In this document: positions 1-8,246 of the stretch, in pieces
How positions within the stretch are numbered: position 1 is the stretch's first letter
Layout: each line of letters begins with the position of its first letter
Origin: Pseudofrankia inefficax
GTDB taxonomy: Bacteria; Actinomycetota; Actinomycetes; Frankiales; Frankiaceae
Reading direction: 5' to 3'
Length of the DNA: 64,000 nt
Assembly: GCF_000166135.1 (NCBI RefSeq)
Contig: NC_014666.1
Coordinates: forward strand, 6,820,001-6,884,000
The notes under the pieces: generated by a model
What the model was told of the DNA's origin: nothing
Seen by the model: only the letters and a program-made list of their open reading frames with translations
Databases searched by the model: none
Translations under genes and position numbers: made by a program

Positions 1-51
1 ACGCTGCCCCAGTTCCGGCCCGCGGGCCGGGGCCCGCGGGTGGGTACGTGA
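1..51 (+). CDS. 3' end of a probable DUF35 (OB-fold, Zn-ribbon) acyl-CoA-binding protein
   Basis: The first frame is open from the window edge and ends in TGA at 49-51, encoding the tail TLPQFRPAGRGPRVGT. A short Leu-Pro-x-Phe-Arg-Pro tail is typical of the DUF35/ChsH2-type proteins that sit just upstream of Ltp-type thiolase-like genes. The stop overlaps the next start (GTG at 48, ATG at 51), so the two genes are probably translationally coupled. Only 16 residues are visible, so the family call rests mainly on the neighbour and on this tail. Confidence 0.5.
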   Translation, partial: TLPQFRPAGRGPRVGT

Positions 52-1208
52 TGGCGGCCGGCTCGCGGCCGACGCGGGCGGCCATCGCCGGGATCGGGCA
101 GACCGAGTTCTCCAAGGACTCCGGCCGCAGTGAGCTGCGGCTGGCCGCCGAGGCGGTCCGCGCGGCCATCGCCGACGCCGGCCTGTCTCCCAAGGACATC
201 GACGGCACGGTCACCTTCACCCAGGACACCAACGACGAGCTGGCACTGGCGAGGACCGTGGGGCTCGACGAGATCCGGTGGGCGTCCCGGACGCCGTTCG
301 GCGGCGGCGGCGCGTCCGCGACCGTCCAGCACGCGGCGGCGGCCGTCCAGTCCGGCCTGGCGAACGCGGTGGTGATCTACCGGGCGTTCAACGAGCGCTC
401 CGGACACCGGTTCGGCCAGCCGGCGCAGCAGGCCCGGTCCGCGGGGTTCAACTTCTACCTGCCGTATGGCCTGGACGCGCCGACGAAGATGTACTCGCTC
501 TGGTTCCAGCGGTACATGCACGTCTACGGGCTGACGAACGCCGACTTCGGGCTCTACTCGGTCGTCGCCCGGCGCAACGCCGCGACGAACCCGAATGCCT
601 GGTTCTACGGCAGGCCGATCACGATCGAGGATCATCAGCGTTCACGCTGGATCGTGGAGCCGATCCTGCGGCTGCTCGACTGCTGCCAGGAGAGCGACGG
701 CGGGGTGGCGCTCGTCGTCACCACCGAGGAACGCGCGCGTGGCCTCCGCCAGCCGCTGGTCACCGTCGAGGCGGCCGCGCAGGGCAACGTCCGCGACGGC
801 GACGTGCTGTTCAACTACTACCACCCGAACATGGCAGCCTTTCCCGAGGCGGAGGCGAGCGGCCGGCTGCTCTACGAGTCGACCGGCCTGACCCCGGGCG
901 ACCTCGACGTCGCGATGCTGTACGAGAACTTCAGCCCGGTCGTGTTCTACATGCTGGAGGCGTACGGCTTCTGCGCGCCGGGCGAGGCCAGGGACTTCAT
1001 CGCCGACGGGCACATCGACCTCGACGGCACGATCCCGGTGAACACGCACGGCGGGCTGCTGGGAGAGGCCTACATCCACGGGGTGAACAACATCCTGGAG
1101 GCGGTCCGCCAGCTGCGCGGCAGCGCGGTCAACCAGGTGAAGAAGGACGTCCACCGGGCCCTGGTCGCGGCCGGCCGCAGCGCCGTCATCCTCGGCGACG
1201 GCACCTGA
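48..1208 (+). CDS. Thiolase-like lipid-transfer protein / retro-aldolase (Ltp2-like)
   Basis: The 386-residue product has the thiolase fold layout (AAIAGIGQTEFSK near the N-terminus, NTHGGLLGEAYIHG near the C-terminus). It lacks the nucleophilic cysteine of true thiolases: the equivalent stretch is Gly/Ala-rich (PFGGGGASATVQ, about residues 84-95). This matches the Ltp2/Ltp3 group, which with a DUF35 partner cleaves the aldol product of steroid side-chain beta-oxidation. Two tyrosines at about 292 (LYENF) and 342 (EAYIHG) are 50 residues apart, the spacing I recall for the catalytic Tyr294/Tyr344 of Ltp2. The start is GTG 48 or ATG 51. A DUF35-like gene end overlaps it. A steroid or other branched acyl-CoA is the likely substrate, but which one cannot be told. 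Confidence 0.8.
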   Translation: MMAAGSRPTRAAIAGIGQTEFSKDSGRSELRLAAEAVRAAIADAGLSPKDIDGTVTFTQDTNDELALARTVGLDEIRWASRTPFGGGGASATVQHAAAAVQSGLANAVVIYRAFNERSGHRFGQPAQQARSAGFNFYLPYGLDAPTKMYSLWFQRYMHVYGLTNADFGLYSVVARRNAATNPNAWFYGRPITIEDHQRSRWIVEPILRLLDCCQESDGGVALVVTTEERARGLRQPLVTVEAAAQGNVRDGDVLFNYYHPNMAAFPEAEASGRLLYESTGLTPGDLDVAMLYENFSPVVFYMLEAYGFCAPGEARDFIADGHIDLDGTIPVNTHGGLLGEAYIHGVNNILEAVRQLRGSAVNQVKKDVHRALVAAGRSAVILGDGT

Positions 1209-1238
1209 CCTGAGAGCCGCGCCGACCCTCCCCGCCCG

Positions 1239-1273
1239 ATGTGCACTGTGCATACTATGTGCATAGCGCACAT
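1239..1273. promoter_or_regulatory. 35-bp hyphenated palindrome, probable MarR operator
   Basis: The stretch has near-complete dyad symmetry, with outer arms ATGTGC.CT.TGCA on both strands. It lies between the aldolase stop and the MarR gene start at 1323. Position and symmetry fit an autoregulatory operator for the MarR protein. Binding is inferred. Confidence 0.6.
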
Positions 1274-1322
1274 TTCGAGTACGCTAAGTCGCGTACCCGG
1301 TGTGTTCAGGAGGGAGTGTCGC

Positions 1323-1844
1323 ATGGAGCGCGAGCCCGCCGGCGGAGCCCCCGGCGTCACCGAGGGCGCCAGCGCCGCCATCGCCGCCATCGAGCGCGAG
1401 CTGACGCTGATCAGCCGGTACACCGTCATGGTCACCAACCGGTCCGCGGCCAACCAGCGGCTCGAACGCAGCGCCTACCTGCTGTTGTCGCGGATCGAGG
1501 CCGAGGGGCCGATGTCCATCGGCCAGCTCTCCGAGGCGTTCGGGCTGGATGCCTCGACGATCAACCGGCAGACGGCCGCGATGCTGCGCGCAGGCCTGGT
1601 CGGCCGCATTCCCGACCCGGACGGCGGCCTGGCCCGCAAGCTGCGGATCACCGAAGCCGGCCTGGCCCGGCTGCACGCGGACCGCGACTGGGCGGTGAAC
1701 GGCGTCGGCCGGGTGCTGGCGGACTGGGACCCCGCCGACGTCGCGACCCTCGCTCACCTGCTCGTCCAGTACAACATCACCATCGAGCGCAGGCAGGGCC
1801 GTCTCTGGCCGCGCCCGGCGTCCGCCCAGCCTCAGACCTCCTGA
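1323..1844 (+). CDS. MarR-family transcriptional regulator
   Basis: A 173-residue winged-helix protein. The centre carries the MarR pattern: a helical dimer segment with ERSAYLLLSRIEAEGP, then the recognition region LSEAFGLDASTINRQTAAM and the wing RIPDPDGGLARKLRITEAG. I chose ATG 1323 because AGGAGGG lies 8 bases upstream; the frame is open to 1239 but that part overlaps the palindromic operator. Such regulators usually respond to small aromatic or acyl ligands and repress adjacent catabolic genes, here probably the aldolase or the convergent hydratase operon. Its 3' end overlaps the convergent enoyl-CoA hydratase gene by 13 bases. Confidence 0.88.
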   Translation: MEREPAGGAPGVTEGASAAIAAIERELTLISRYTVMVTNRSAANQRLERSAYLLLSRIEAEGPMSIGQLSEAFGLDASTINRQTAAMLRAGLVGRIPDPDGGLARKLRITEAGLARLHADRDWAVNGVGRVLADWDPADVATLAHLLVQYNITIERRQGRLWPRPASAQPQTS

Positions 1845-2647
1845 CCGCCGGTGGCCGGCTTCGCCGAGGCGGCCTTGACCGCGGCCAGGGCGTTCGCGCG
1901 GAACCGGGCGGCCGCCTCGGTGTGCGCGGCGAGAGCCTGCAGCTCGGTCCCGGCGCGGATGGCGGCGCGGGCGCCCCAGATGTCGAAGGCGCGATGGACC
2001 GAACGCTTGTTGATCTGGGTCAGCTCGCTGGGCACCCCGGCGATGCGGACCGCGACCGCCAGCACCTCGGCCTCCAGCCGGTCCGCCGGGTAGGCGCGGT
2101 TGGCGAAGCCGATGCGAGCTGCTTCGACGCCGTCGATGGCGTCGCCGGTCAGCATCAGCTCCATCGCGTGCCGCAGGCCGAGCAGAACCGTGTGGTACTG
2201 CCAGTCCGGCGGGCTGGCCACCCGGACGACGGGGTAGCTGACCAGCGCGTCCTCGGCGATGTAGACGAGATCGCAGGCGGACGCCAGCTCGGTCGCCCCG
2301 GCGATGGCGTAGCCGTGAATCTGCGCGATCACCGGCTTGGCCAGGTCCCAGAGGCTGAACCAGGTGTCGCCGGCCTGCCGGGCCCACTGGCCGTCACCGG
2401 GCGCCGAGTAGAACGGCGGGTCGGCCATCAGCGGCGAGCTGAGGTCGTAACCAGCCGAGAAGCAGGTGCCGGCGCCGCGGATGACGCTCACCCGGACGTC
2501 CGGGTCGTTGTCGTGGGACCGCAGCGCGTCGAGCAGCTCGGTGCGCAACGGCGTCGAGATCGCGTTGCGCTTCTCCGGCCGGTTGAGCGTGATCCGCCGA
2601 ACCCCCTCGGCCGGAGCGTCCACCAGCAGAAACTCATACCCGCTCAC
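1832..2647 (-). CDS. Enoyl-CoA hydratase/isomerase family protein
   Basis: A 271-residue crotonase-fold protein. It begins with the typical TLNRPEKRNAIS strand and has the oxyanion-hole segment CFSAGYDLSS and the second active-site loop HGYAIAGATELASACDLVYIA. The second catalytic glutamate seen in true hydratases is not obvious: the corresponding segment reads ALVSYPVVRVASPP. It may therefore be an isomerase, hydrolase or specialised hydratase. The GTG start at 2647 overlaps the stop of the upstream oxidoreductase gene (GTGA), so it is the third gene of a coupled operon with the carboxyltransferase and the LLM oxidoreductase. Its role is probably in breakdown of an unusual acyl-CoA. Confidence 0.85.
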   Translation of the reverse strand: MSGYEFLLVDAPAEGVRRITLNRPEKRNAISTPLRTELLDALRSHDNDPDVRVSVIRGAGTCFSAGYDLSSPLMADPPFYSAPGDGQWARQAGDTWFSLWDLAKPVIAQIHGYAIAGATELASACDLVYIAEDALVSYPVVRVASPPDWQYHTVLLGLRHAMELMLTGDAIDGVEAARIGFANRAYPADRLEAEVLAVAVRIAGVPSELTQINKRSVHRAFDIWGARAAIRAGTELQALAAHTEAAARFRANALAAVKAASAKPATGGQEV

Positions 2648-3672
2648 GGGGCCACCGCCCGGGTGCCGGCCAGATCGGCCATCAGTTCCAGCGCCTCCGG
2701 CTGGGGCGCGTCGACGATCACGCCGGTGACGCCGGGTGGCAGGTAGCCGGCATCCCAGCGGGCGCGGATGCGGGCCGCGGAGCCGAGCAGCGCGGTCTGC
2801 TCCAGGTAGTCGTCGGGAACGGCGGCGATCGCCTCGGCCTTGTGGCCGGCACGCCACAGCTCGACGATCCGCGCGGCCTGCGTCGGGAAGCCGCGCCGGG
2901 CCATCGCGTCATGGTGGTAGTTGTGCGTCGCGCTGCCCATGCCACCCACGTACATCGCGGTGAGCGGGCGCATCGCGTCGAGCGCGCCCCGCACGTCGTC
3001 GGTGAGGGAGACGGACACGCCGGTGAAGACGTCGAACCCACCGGCCGCCACCCGGTCCCGGATCGCGGGCGGCACGCCCTCGGGGCCGAGGCCCATCGGC
3101 AGCCACCCGTCGCACAGCTCGGCGGTCAGGGCGACGTTGCGCGGGCCGCCGGCACCCAGCCACAGCGGGACGGGCGCCACGGGATGCATGATCGACTTCA
3201 GTGGTTTGCCCTGGCCGAGCGCGCCGGGTCCGGTGTAGGGCAGCCGGATCTCGGAGCCGTCGTGCGCGAGCGGCTCCTGGCGCGCGAGCACCTTGCGCAC
3301 GATCTGGAGGTAGTCGCGCAGCCGGGCGTTCGGCCGGCCCCAGGGCTGGCCGTACCAGCCCTCGACGATCTGCGGCCCGGACAGGCCGATCCCGAGGATC
3401 AGCCGGTTCCCACCGGCCATCGCGTCGATCGTCATGGCCTGCATGGCCAGCGTGGCGGGCGGCCGGGCGGCGAGCTGGACGACGGCGGTGCCGAGCCTGA
3501 TCCGCTCGGTGTGCGCGGCGAGGTAGGCGAGCGGAGTGAGTGCGTCACTGCCGTACGCCTCGGCGGTCCAGACCGAGTGGTAGCCGAGGCTTTCGGCGTG
3601 CCTGACCTGGTCGACTGGCACGGTCAGCGTCGCCGCCCGGTACAGGCGCAGGCGTAATCCCAGCTTGGTCAC
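2644..3672 (-). CDS. LLM-class (luciferase-like) F420-dependent oxidoreductase
   Basis: 342 residues with the bacterial-luciferase TIM-barrel layout. Landmarks are the N-terminal strand GLRLRLYRAA, the segment ESLGYHSVWTAEAYGSDALTP, then RIRLGTAVVQLAARPPATLAM, AGGNRLILGIGLSGPQIVEGWYGQPW and PLWLGAGGPRNVALTAELCDGWLP. These are hallmarks of actinobacterial F420-dependent dehydrogenases acting on alcohols or CoA thioesters. The cofactor is inferred from the family. The start GTG 3672 shares GTGA with the carboxyltransferase stop, and its own stop overlaps the hydratase start, so the three genes are translated together. Confidence 0.87.
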   Translation of the reverse strand: MTKLGLRLRLYRAATLTVPVDQVRHAESLGYHSVWTAEAYGSDALTPLAYLAAHTERIRLGTAVVQLAARPPATLAMQAMTIDAMAGGNRLILGIGLSGPQIVEGWYGQPWGRPNARLRDYLQIVRKVLARQEPLAHDGSEIRLPYTGPGALGQGKPLKSIMHPVAPVPLWLGAGGPRNVALTAELCDGWLPMGLGPEGVPPAIRDRVAAGGFDVFTGVSVSLTDDVRGALDAMRPLTAMYVGGMGSATHNYHHDAMARRGFPTQAARIVELWRAGHKAEAIAAVPDDYLEQTALLGSAARIRARWDAGYLPPGVTGVIVDAPQPEALELMADLAGTRAVAP

Positions 3673-5219
3673 GGCAAGATCCCTCCAGGCCGCGATGCAC
3701 GGCTTCCCGGACGGTCCGCCCGGCCCGCGCCGAGCATCAGGCCGGCGAGCAGGGCGTTGCGCAGCTCGCGCGGGTCGATCACGTCGTCGTAGGCGAGCCG
3801 GGCGCCGCCGGTGACGGACGCCTTCGCCTGCTGGGCCGCCACCCGGGCCCGTTCCTCCCTGTCCTCGATCTTGCTGGCGGTCGAGCCCGCGGGCAGCGCG
3901 CCCAGGGTGATCGACGGGAAGGCGAGCGTCAGCGTCTGCCCGTCGAAGGGGTTCATCGCCATCACCGACGAGCCGAACCCGAACGCCTTGCGCAGCGTCA
4001 CGTGCACTTTGGGAACGGCCAGCCGGTGCTGCACGGCGTACATCCGGGCCGCGTGGCGCAGGATGCCCGCCCGCTCGGCGGCGCTGCCTGCGAGCACGCC
4101 CGGGTTGTCGGCGAGGAACACGCAGGGCAGCCCGAACGCGCCGGCGACCTGCAGGAAATGGGCGGCCTTGTCGGCGGCGTCGCTGTTGATCGCGCCGGCG
4201 AGCACGCTCGGGTCGTTGGCGACGATCGCGACGGCCCGCCCGCCCAGCCGGGCGAGGACGGCGACGAGCGACGAGCCGAAGTCGGGCTGGATCTCGAGCA
4301 GTTCACCGTCGTCGACGATGGCGTCGAGCACCGGGCGGATCGGGTAGGGCCGGCGCGGGTCGGGCGGGATCAGCGTGAGCAGCTCGTCGACACGCCGGGG
4401 CCCGGTGTCGGTGCCGTCGAGGTGACGCGGTACCGGCCGGCCCGCGCTCGACGGGAAGTAGGACAGGTACCGGCGCGCGAGCGCGATCGCCTCGACGTCG
4501 TCGGCGACGACGTTGTGCACGACCCCCGAGGTGGCCGCGGCGACGGCCGGGCCACCCAGCGCCTCCTTGGTGATCTCTTCGCCGGTCGCCGAGCGGACCA
4601 GCGGCGGACCGGCGGAGAAGATCGACGCGGTCTCGGTCATCGCGACGAAGTCACACAGCGGCGCGGTCAGCGCGCCGTGGCCGGCGGACGCACCGAGCAC
4701 CAGGCAGACCATCGGCACCAGCCCGGACAGCTCGACCAGGCCGCCGAGATCGCCGGGCCGCCGGCCGGTCGCCTGCTCGGTGACCCGGTGGCCGGCGCCC
4801 TCCAGCATCATCACCAGCGGCACCTGCTCCTGGCGGGCCAGCTGACAGAGGCGGTAGCGCTTGTCCGAGGCGCCGGTGCCGATCGAGCCGCCGAGCACCG
4901 TGACGTCCTCGGCTCCGGCGAGAGCGGGCCTTCCGTCGATGGTCCCCGCGCCGGCGACGAACGCGTCGGCGGGGACCGGCGGGGTGTCGGTGCCGCCGAC
5001 GAGGGCGCCGATCTCGTAGAACGTGTCCTTGTCGAACAGGGCGGCGAGGCGTTCGCGTGCGTTCAGCCGGCCGCGGGCCGCCTGCCGGGCCAGCCGAGCC
5101 TCACCGCCCATCCCGGCAGCTACTTCCTTACGCCGGCCGATCTCGGCGAGCGCAGGGCCCCAGCCCGCCAGGTCGTCCACGCCAGCCACGTCATCCCCGC
5201 CCGGGGCCCGGTCCGCCAC
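3669..5219 (-). CDS. Acyl-CoA carboxylase carboxyltransferase (beta) subunit
   Basis: A 516-residue protein of the propionyl/acetyl-CoA carboxylase beta family (tandem crotonase-like carboxyltransferase halves). Recognisable parts are the N-terminal ARLARQAARGRLNARERLAAL, the first-half oxyanion region GSIGTGASDKRYRL with MLEGAGHRV, and the second half with FLADNPGVLAG, RKAFGFGSSVMAMNPF and the C-terminal YDDVIDPRELRNALL. It would move a carboxyl group from biotin to an acyl-CoA. No biotin carboxylase or carrier gene is nearby, so it must use a partner encoded elsewhere. It is the first gene of the operon ending at 1832. The GTG start at 5219 fits a family N-terminus but has only a weak ribosome site. 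Confidence 0.88.
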   Translation of the reverse strand: MADRAPGGDDVAGVDDLAGWGPALAEIGRRKEVAAGMGGEARLARQAARGRLNARERLAALFDKDTFYEIGALVGGTDTPPVPADAFVAGAGTIDGRPALAGAEDVTVLGGSIGTGASDKRYRLCQLARQEQVPLVMMLEGAGHRVTEQATGRRPGDLGGLVELSGLVPMVCLVLGASAGHGALTAPLCDFVAMTETASIFSAGPPLVRSATGEEITKEALGGPAVAAATSGVVHNVVADDVEAIALARRYLSYFPSSAGRPVPRHLDGTDTGPRRVDELLTLIPPDPRRPYPIRPVLDAIVDDGELLEIQPDFGSSLVAVLARLGGRAVAIVANDPSVLAGAINSDAADKAAHFLQVAGAFGLPCVFLADNPGVLAGSAAERAGILRHAARMYAVQHRLAVPKVHVTLRKAFGFGSSVMAMNPFDGQTLTLAFPSITLGALPAGSTASKIEDREERARVAAQQAKASVTGGARLAYDDVIDPRELRNALLAGLMLGAGRADRPGSRASRPGGILP

Positions 5220-5231
5220 CGGCTAACAGTA

Positions 5232-5322
5232 TGGAACCTTGTTTCTCTCCCGCAAGATGGCCTTCTATCCAACCTTGTACTACGAGTCCCGTGGACGCAC
5301 CGTCAACCTAGAATTTTGTTTC
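5232..5322. promoter_or_regulatory. Repeated GAACCTTGTTTC-like sites upstream of the carboxylase operon
   Basis: GAACCTTGTTTC (5234-5245) recurs as GAATTTTGTTTC (5311-5322) and partially as CAACCTTGTACT (5270-5281). The region is noticeably AT-richer than its surroundings and lies just upstream of the operon starting at 5219. G-AAC-N3-GTT-C symmetry suggests binding sites for a dimeric regulator, perhaps TetR-like. The assignment is tentative. Confidence 0.4.
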
Positions 5323-5363
5323 ACGGCTCGTCGCCGTGACGAACTCACCTCCCGGCACCGCCA

Positions 5364-5438
5364 TGATCGCCGTCTCGGCCCTCGCGTGGTCGTAAGCGAG
5401 CCCCATTCACGACCACGCGAGGGCGAAAACGGCGATCA
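5364..5438. repeat. 75-bp intergenic hairpin repeat, copy 1
   Basis: Two 30-base arms (5364-5393 and 5409-5438) are inverted copies around a 15-base loop. The right arm matches the left with a few mismatches near CTCGG/CGAAA. It starts TGATCGCCGT and ends ACGGCGATCA, as in the other copies. It lies 55 bases downstream of the stop of the FadD-like gene (minus strand) and upstream of the carboxylase operon. It could act as a transcript end or 3' stabiliser. Confidence 0.88.
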
Positions 5439-5493
5439 AGGCGAGTTGAGCCGTTCAAGGGCCGACGGTCTGAGTGGCGGAACCTCGGAAGGG

Positions 5494-7065
5494 TCAGCGT
5501 GCGGAGGTCAGGTACTCCTCGCGGAGCTTGAGCTTGTTGAGCTTTCCGGTGGGCATGCGCGGGAGCTCGGGGCGGAACGCGAAGGTGCGCGGGACCTTGT
5601 AGTGGGCGACCGAGGCGCGGGCATAGGCACGCAGCTCTTCGACGAGGTCGTCGTCCGGCTCGATCCCGGCGGCGGGGGCGACGACCGCGTGGACGTACTC
5701 CCCCATCTCAGGGTCGGGCAGCCCGAAGACGGCGACGTCCGCGACCTTCGGGTGCATGATCAGCGCCGCCTCGACCTCGGCCGGGTAGATGTTGACGCCA
5801 CCAGAAATGATCATGAAGCTCTTCCGGTCGGTCAGGTAGAGGAAGCCGCCCTCGTCCAGGTAGCCGACGTCGCCGGTTGTCGTCCAGTTCGGGTGCTCGG
5901 GGTGACGGCTGGCCTTCGTCTTCTCCGGGTCGCCGTGGTACTCGAACGGTGCCGTCTCCTGCTCGAAGAAGACCAGCCCCGGCACACCTGGGGGAAGCTC
6001 GCCGCCGGCCTCGTCGCAGATATGCGGGATGCTGCGCAGCGCCGGGCCGACGGAACCGGGGTGCGCGAGCCAGTCCGCCGAGCCGATGAACGTCAGCCCG
6101 CTGCCCTCGGTCGCCGCGTAGTACTCGTCGATGATCGGGCCAAGCCAGTCGATCATCGCCCGCTTGACGTCCGGCGCGCAGGGGGCCGCGGCGTGCAGCA
6201 CGCTGACCAGGCTTGACAGGTCATAGCGGCGACGGACGTCGTCGGGCAGCTTGAGCAGGCGAACCATCATGGTCGGCACGAGCTGGACGTGGGTGACCCG
6301 TTCCCGCTCGATGACGGCGAGTAGCCGCTCCGGGTCGAACCTGTCCAGGATGACCAGCGTCCCGCCGACCTCATGAACCGCTCCGGACCACTGCAGCCCG
6401 GCCGCGTGGTAGAGCGGCGCCGGACAGAGGTAGACCAGATCCTCGGTCCAGTGGAGCAGAAGCTCGCCCAACAGCGAGATCCGGGTGCGTTCCGGGTCGG
6501 TCACCTGCCGGCCGGCCAGCGGCCGTTGGATGCCTTTCGGACGGCCGGTCGTGCCGGACGAGTAGAGCATCACCTCGCCCACGGGCTCGGTGGGCAGCGG
6601 CTCGGCGGAGACGGCGGCGACGGCGTCCTCGTACGGCTCGAACCCGTCCACGACGCCGTCCATCATCAGCCGGACCCTGCAGTCGGGCACGCTGGCGGCG
6701 GCCTGCGCGGCCAGCTCGCCGAACCGGCGGGTGGCGACCAGCGCGCGGGCGCCCGAATCCGCCACCTGGTAGGCGACCTCGCTCGGCGCGAGATGCCAGT
6801 TCACGGCGGTCAGGTAAAGGCCGGACCGAATCGCGGCCCAGAAGACCTCGAAATAGCGCGGATGGTTCTCGGCGAGAATCGCCACCGTGTCGCCCGGCCC
6901 AAGACCGTTCTCGGCCAGCAGCCGGGCCAGCCGGACCGAACTGGCGTTGAGCTCGGCATAGCTCAGGCGCGTCACCACGGCCTCGGTGGCCGCCGGCCAG
7001 TCCGGGCCGCCCATGAGAACCGCGGTCTTCTCCGGATGGGTCACGGCGAACTGGCCGGGATACAT
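5494..7065 (-). CDS. AMP-dependent acyl-CoA synthetase (FadD-type)
   Basis: 523 residues of the ANL superfamily. The phosphate-binding motif is YSSGTTGRPKG (A3). Next come an ATEGSG-type A5 motif, TGDVGYLDEGGFLYLTDRKS (A7/A8) and the C-terminal PTGKLNKLKL with the catalytic lysine. The enzyme activates a carboxylic acid to an acyl-AMP and then an acyl-CoA. The N-terminus MYPGQFAVTHPEKTAV is typical of actinobacterial ligases for steroid or medium-chain acids. ATG 7065 is preceded by GGGAGG. It is transcribed toward the carboxylase operon but is separated from it by about 270 bases that contain hairpin repeat copy 1. It probably supplies acyl-CoA to the neighbouring enzymes. Confidence 0.92.
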   Translation of the reverse strand: MYPGQFAVTHPEKTAVLMGGPDWPAATEAVVTRLSYAELNASSVRLARLLAENGLGPGDTVAILAENHPRYFEVFWAAIRSGLYLTAVNWHLAPSEVAYQVADSGARALVATRRFGELAAQAAASVPDCRVRLMMDGVVDGFEPYEDAVAAVSAEPLPTEPVGEVMLYSSGTTGRPKGIQRPLAGRQVTDPERTRISLLGELLLHWTEDLVYLCPAPLYHAAGLQWSGAVHEVGGTLVILDRFDPERLLAVIERERVTHVQLVPTMMVRLLKLPDDVRRRYDLSSLVSVLHAAAPCAPDVKRAMIDWLGPIIDEYYAATEGSGLTFIGSADWLAHPGSVGPALRSIPHICDEAGGELPPGVPGLVFFEQETAPFEYHGDPEKTKASRHPEHPNWTTTGDVGYLDEGGFLYLTDRKSFMIISGGVNIYPAEVEAALIMHPKVADVAVFGLPDPEMGEYVHAVVAPAAGIEPDDDLVEELRAYARASVAHYKVPRTFAFRPELPRMPTGKLNKLKLREEYLTSAR

Positions 7066-7514
7066 GACGGCCTCCCTCGTTCCAGTGACCCGCCTCCGGT
7101 GGCGCGACCGGCACGACGGCGGCTACCGGAAGCAGAACCACGTTCTAGCAGGCATCGGCGACGGCTCCGGCGAGGAGACCCTCGTCACATGTCTGACGAT
7201 AGCCGCGGTGACGGCCGATGGCGACCGATGGCCGCGTTCACCCATGGCCAGGGGCACTGTCTCGGCCCGACGGACGGCATCTCCCCCTGCTGCCGCTCGC
7301 CCGGACCGTCCGCCCGACCGGCTGACGCACCCAGGGCCGCATCCGTGGCGGCCGGGAACACCATTCCAGTCACGGCCACGCCGTCAACCACCTCGCGGTC
7401 GCGCCGTGTGCCGCCATCGCCGATCTCAGGCGCGGTGTCCGGTGGCCGCGCGGCCGGCCGTTCCGAATGGTCGGGAGCAGGTCAGGCCGCGGCGCGGGGC
7501 GGCAGAATGCGCGG
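7066..7514. other. 449-bp intergenic stretch, no gene supported
   Basis: This lies between the divergent FadD-like and GNAT genes and should hold both promoters. The short open frames here lack family-like sequence and ribosome sites. I see no repeat or clear operator. Confidence 0.6.
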
Positions 7515-7955
7515 GTGACCGCGATCCGCCGTGCCCGGCCCGCTGACTCCGACACCGTCCTCACGCTCGTGCGGGAGTTCAACGCGATCGACGGCCACGA
7601 CCACGACGATGCCCGCGTCGGCCGCGCGCTCGCCCCACTGCTGGCCGACGACGAGTTCGGCCAGGTCTGGTTCATCAACGGTCCCGACGACGAGCCGACG
7701 GGCTACGCCGTCCTGTGCTGGGGATACAGCCTCGAGTCTGGCGGCCGTGAGGCCGTGCTCGACGAGATCTACGTCCGGGACCGCGGGCTCGGCCTCGGTT
7801 CCGCCGCGCTGCCCGCGTTGTTGGACGCCTGCCGCGCCGCCGGTGTGCTGCGCGTCTTCCTCGAGACGGAGGCACCCAACGACGCCGCGCGCCGGTTCTA
7901 CGCCCGCCACGGCTTCCAGCTCGAACAATCCATCTGGATGACCCAGCAGCTTTGA
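7515..7955 (+). CDS. GNAT-family N-acetyltransferase
   Basis: 146 residues. The body has the GNAT order: RRARPADSDTVLTLVREF, a central strand with the acetyl-CoA loop IYVRDRGLGLGSAALPALLDACR (R-x-x-G-L-G type), then FLETEAPNDAARRFYARHGF. It transfers an acetyl group from acetyl-CoA to an unknown amine. I chose GTG 7515 because it places the GNAT domain directly at the N-terminus; the frame is open upstream to 7467. It stands alone, with hairpin repeat copy 2 about 100 bases after its stop. Confidence 0.87.
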   Translation: MTAIRRARPADSDTVLTLVREFNAIDGHDHDDARVGRALAPLLADDEFGQVWFINGPDDEPTGYAVLCWGYSLESGGREAVLDEIYVRDRGLGLGSAALPALLDACRAAGVLRVFLETEAPNDAARRFYARHGFQLEQSIWMTQQL

Positions 7956-8057
7956 CGATCCCGGCTGACCTTTCGACTTTGCCGCCACAGTGACCCTGCC
8001 GGCCAATTCGGGCCTGGAGTCTGGGCGAGTCCTACACCACGGCCACCGGACCGGTCA

Positions 8058-8132
8058 TGATCGCCGTTTGGGCCCCGAGGTGGTCGCGGAAACGCGCCCG
8101 TCGCGACCATCCCAGGGCCAAAACGGCGATCA
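8058..8132. repeat. 75-bp intergenic hairpin repeat, copy 2
   Basis: Arms 8058-8087 and 8103-8132 pair around a 15-base loop. The inner stem is TGGTCGCG/CGCGACCA where copies 1 and 5 have TGGTCGT/ACGACCA. It lies 102 bases after the GNAT stop and 114 bases before the next gene. Confidence 0.88.
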
Positions 8133-8246
8133 AGGAGACGCTAGACCACAGGCCCGCCGCCGGGACGAAAAATCTCTTCGGGAATCCGCCCCGCGGTCGC
8201 ATCATGAAACGAAAGGAAACAGGACGCGCTGTCGGGGGGTGGCGCT

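Noticed and set aside
7185-7391. A 68-codon minus frame between the FadD-like and GNAT genes
   Set aside because: No ribosome site, no family pattern, and it spans the expected divergent promoters.
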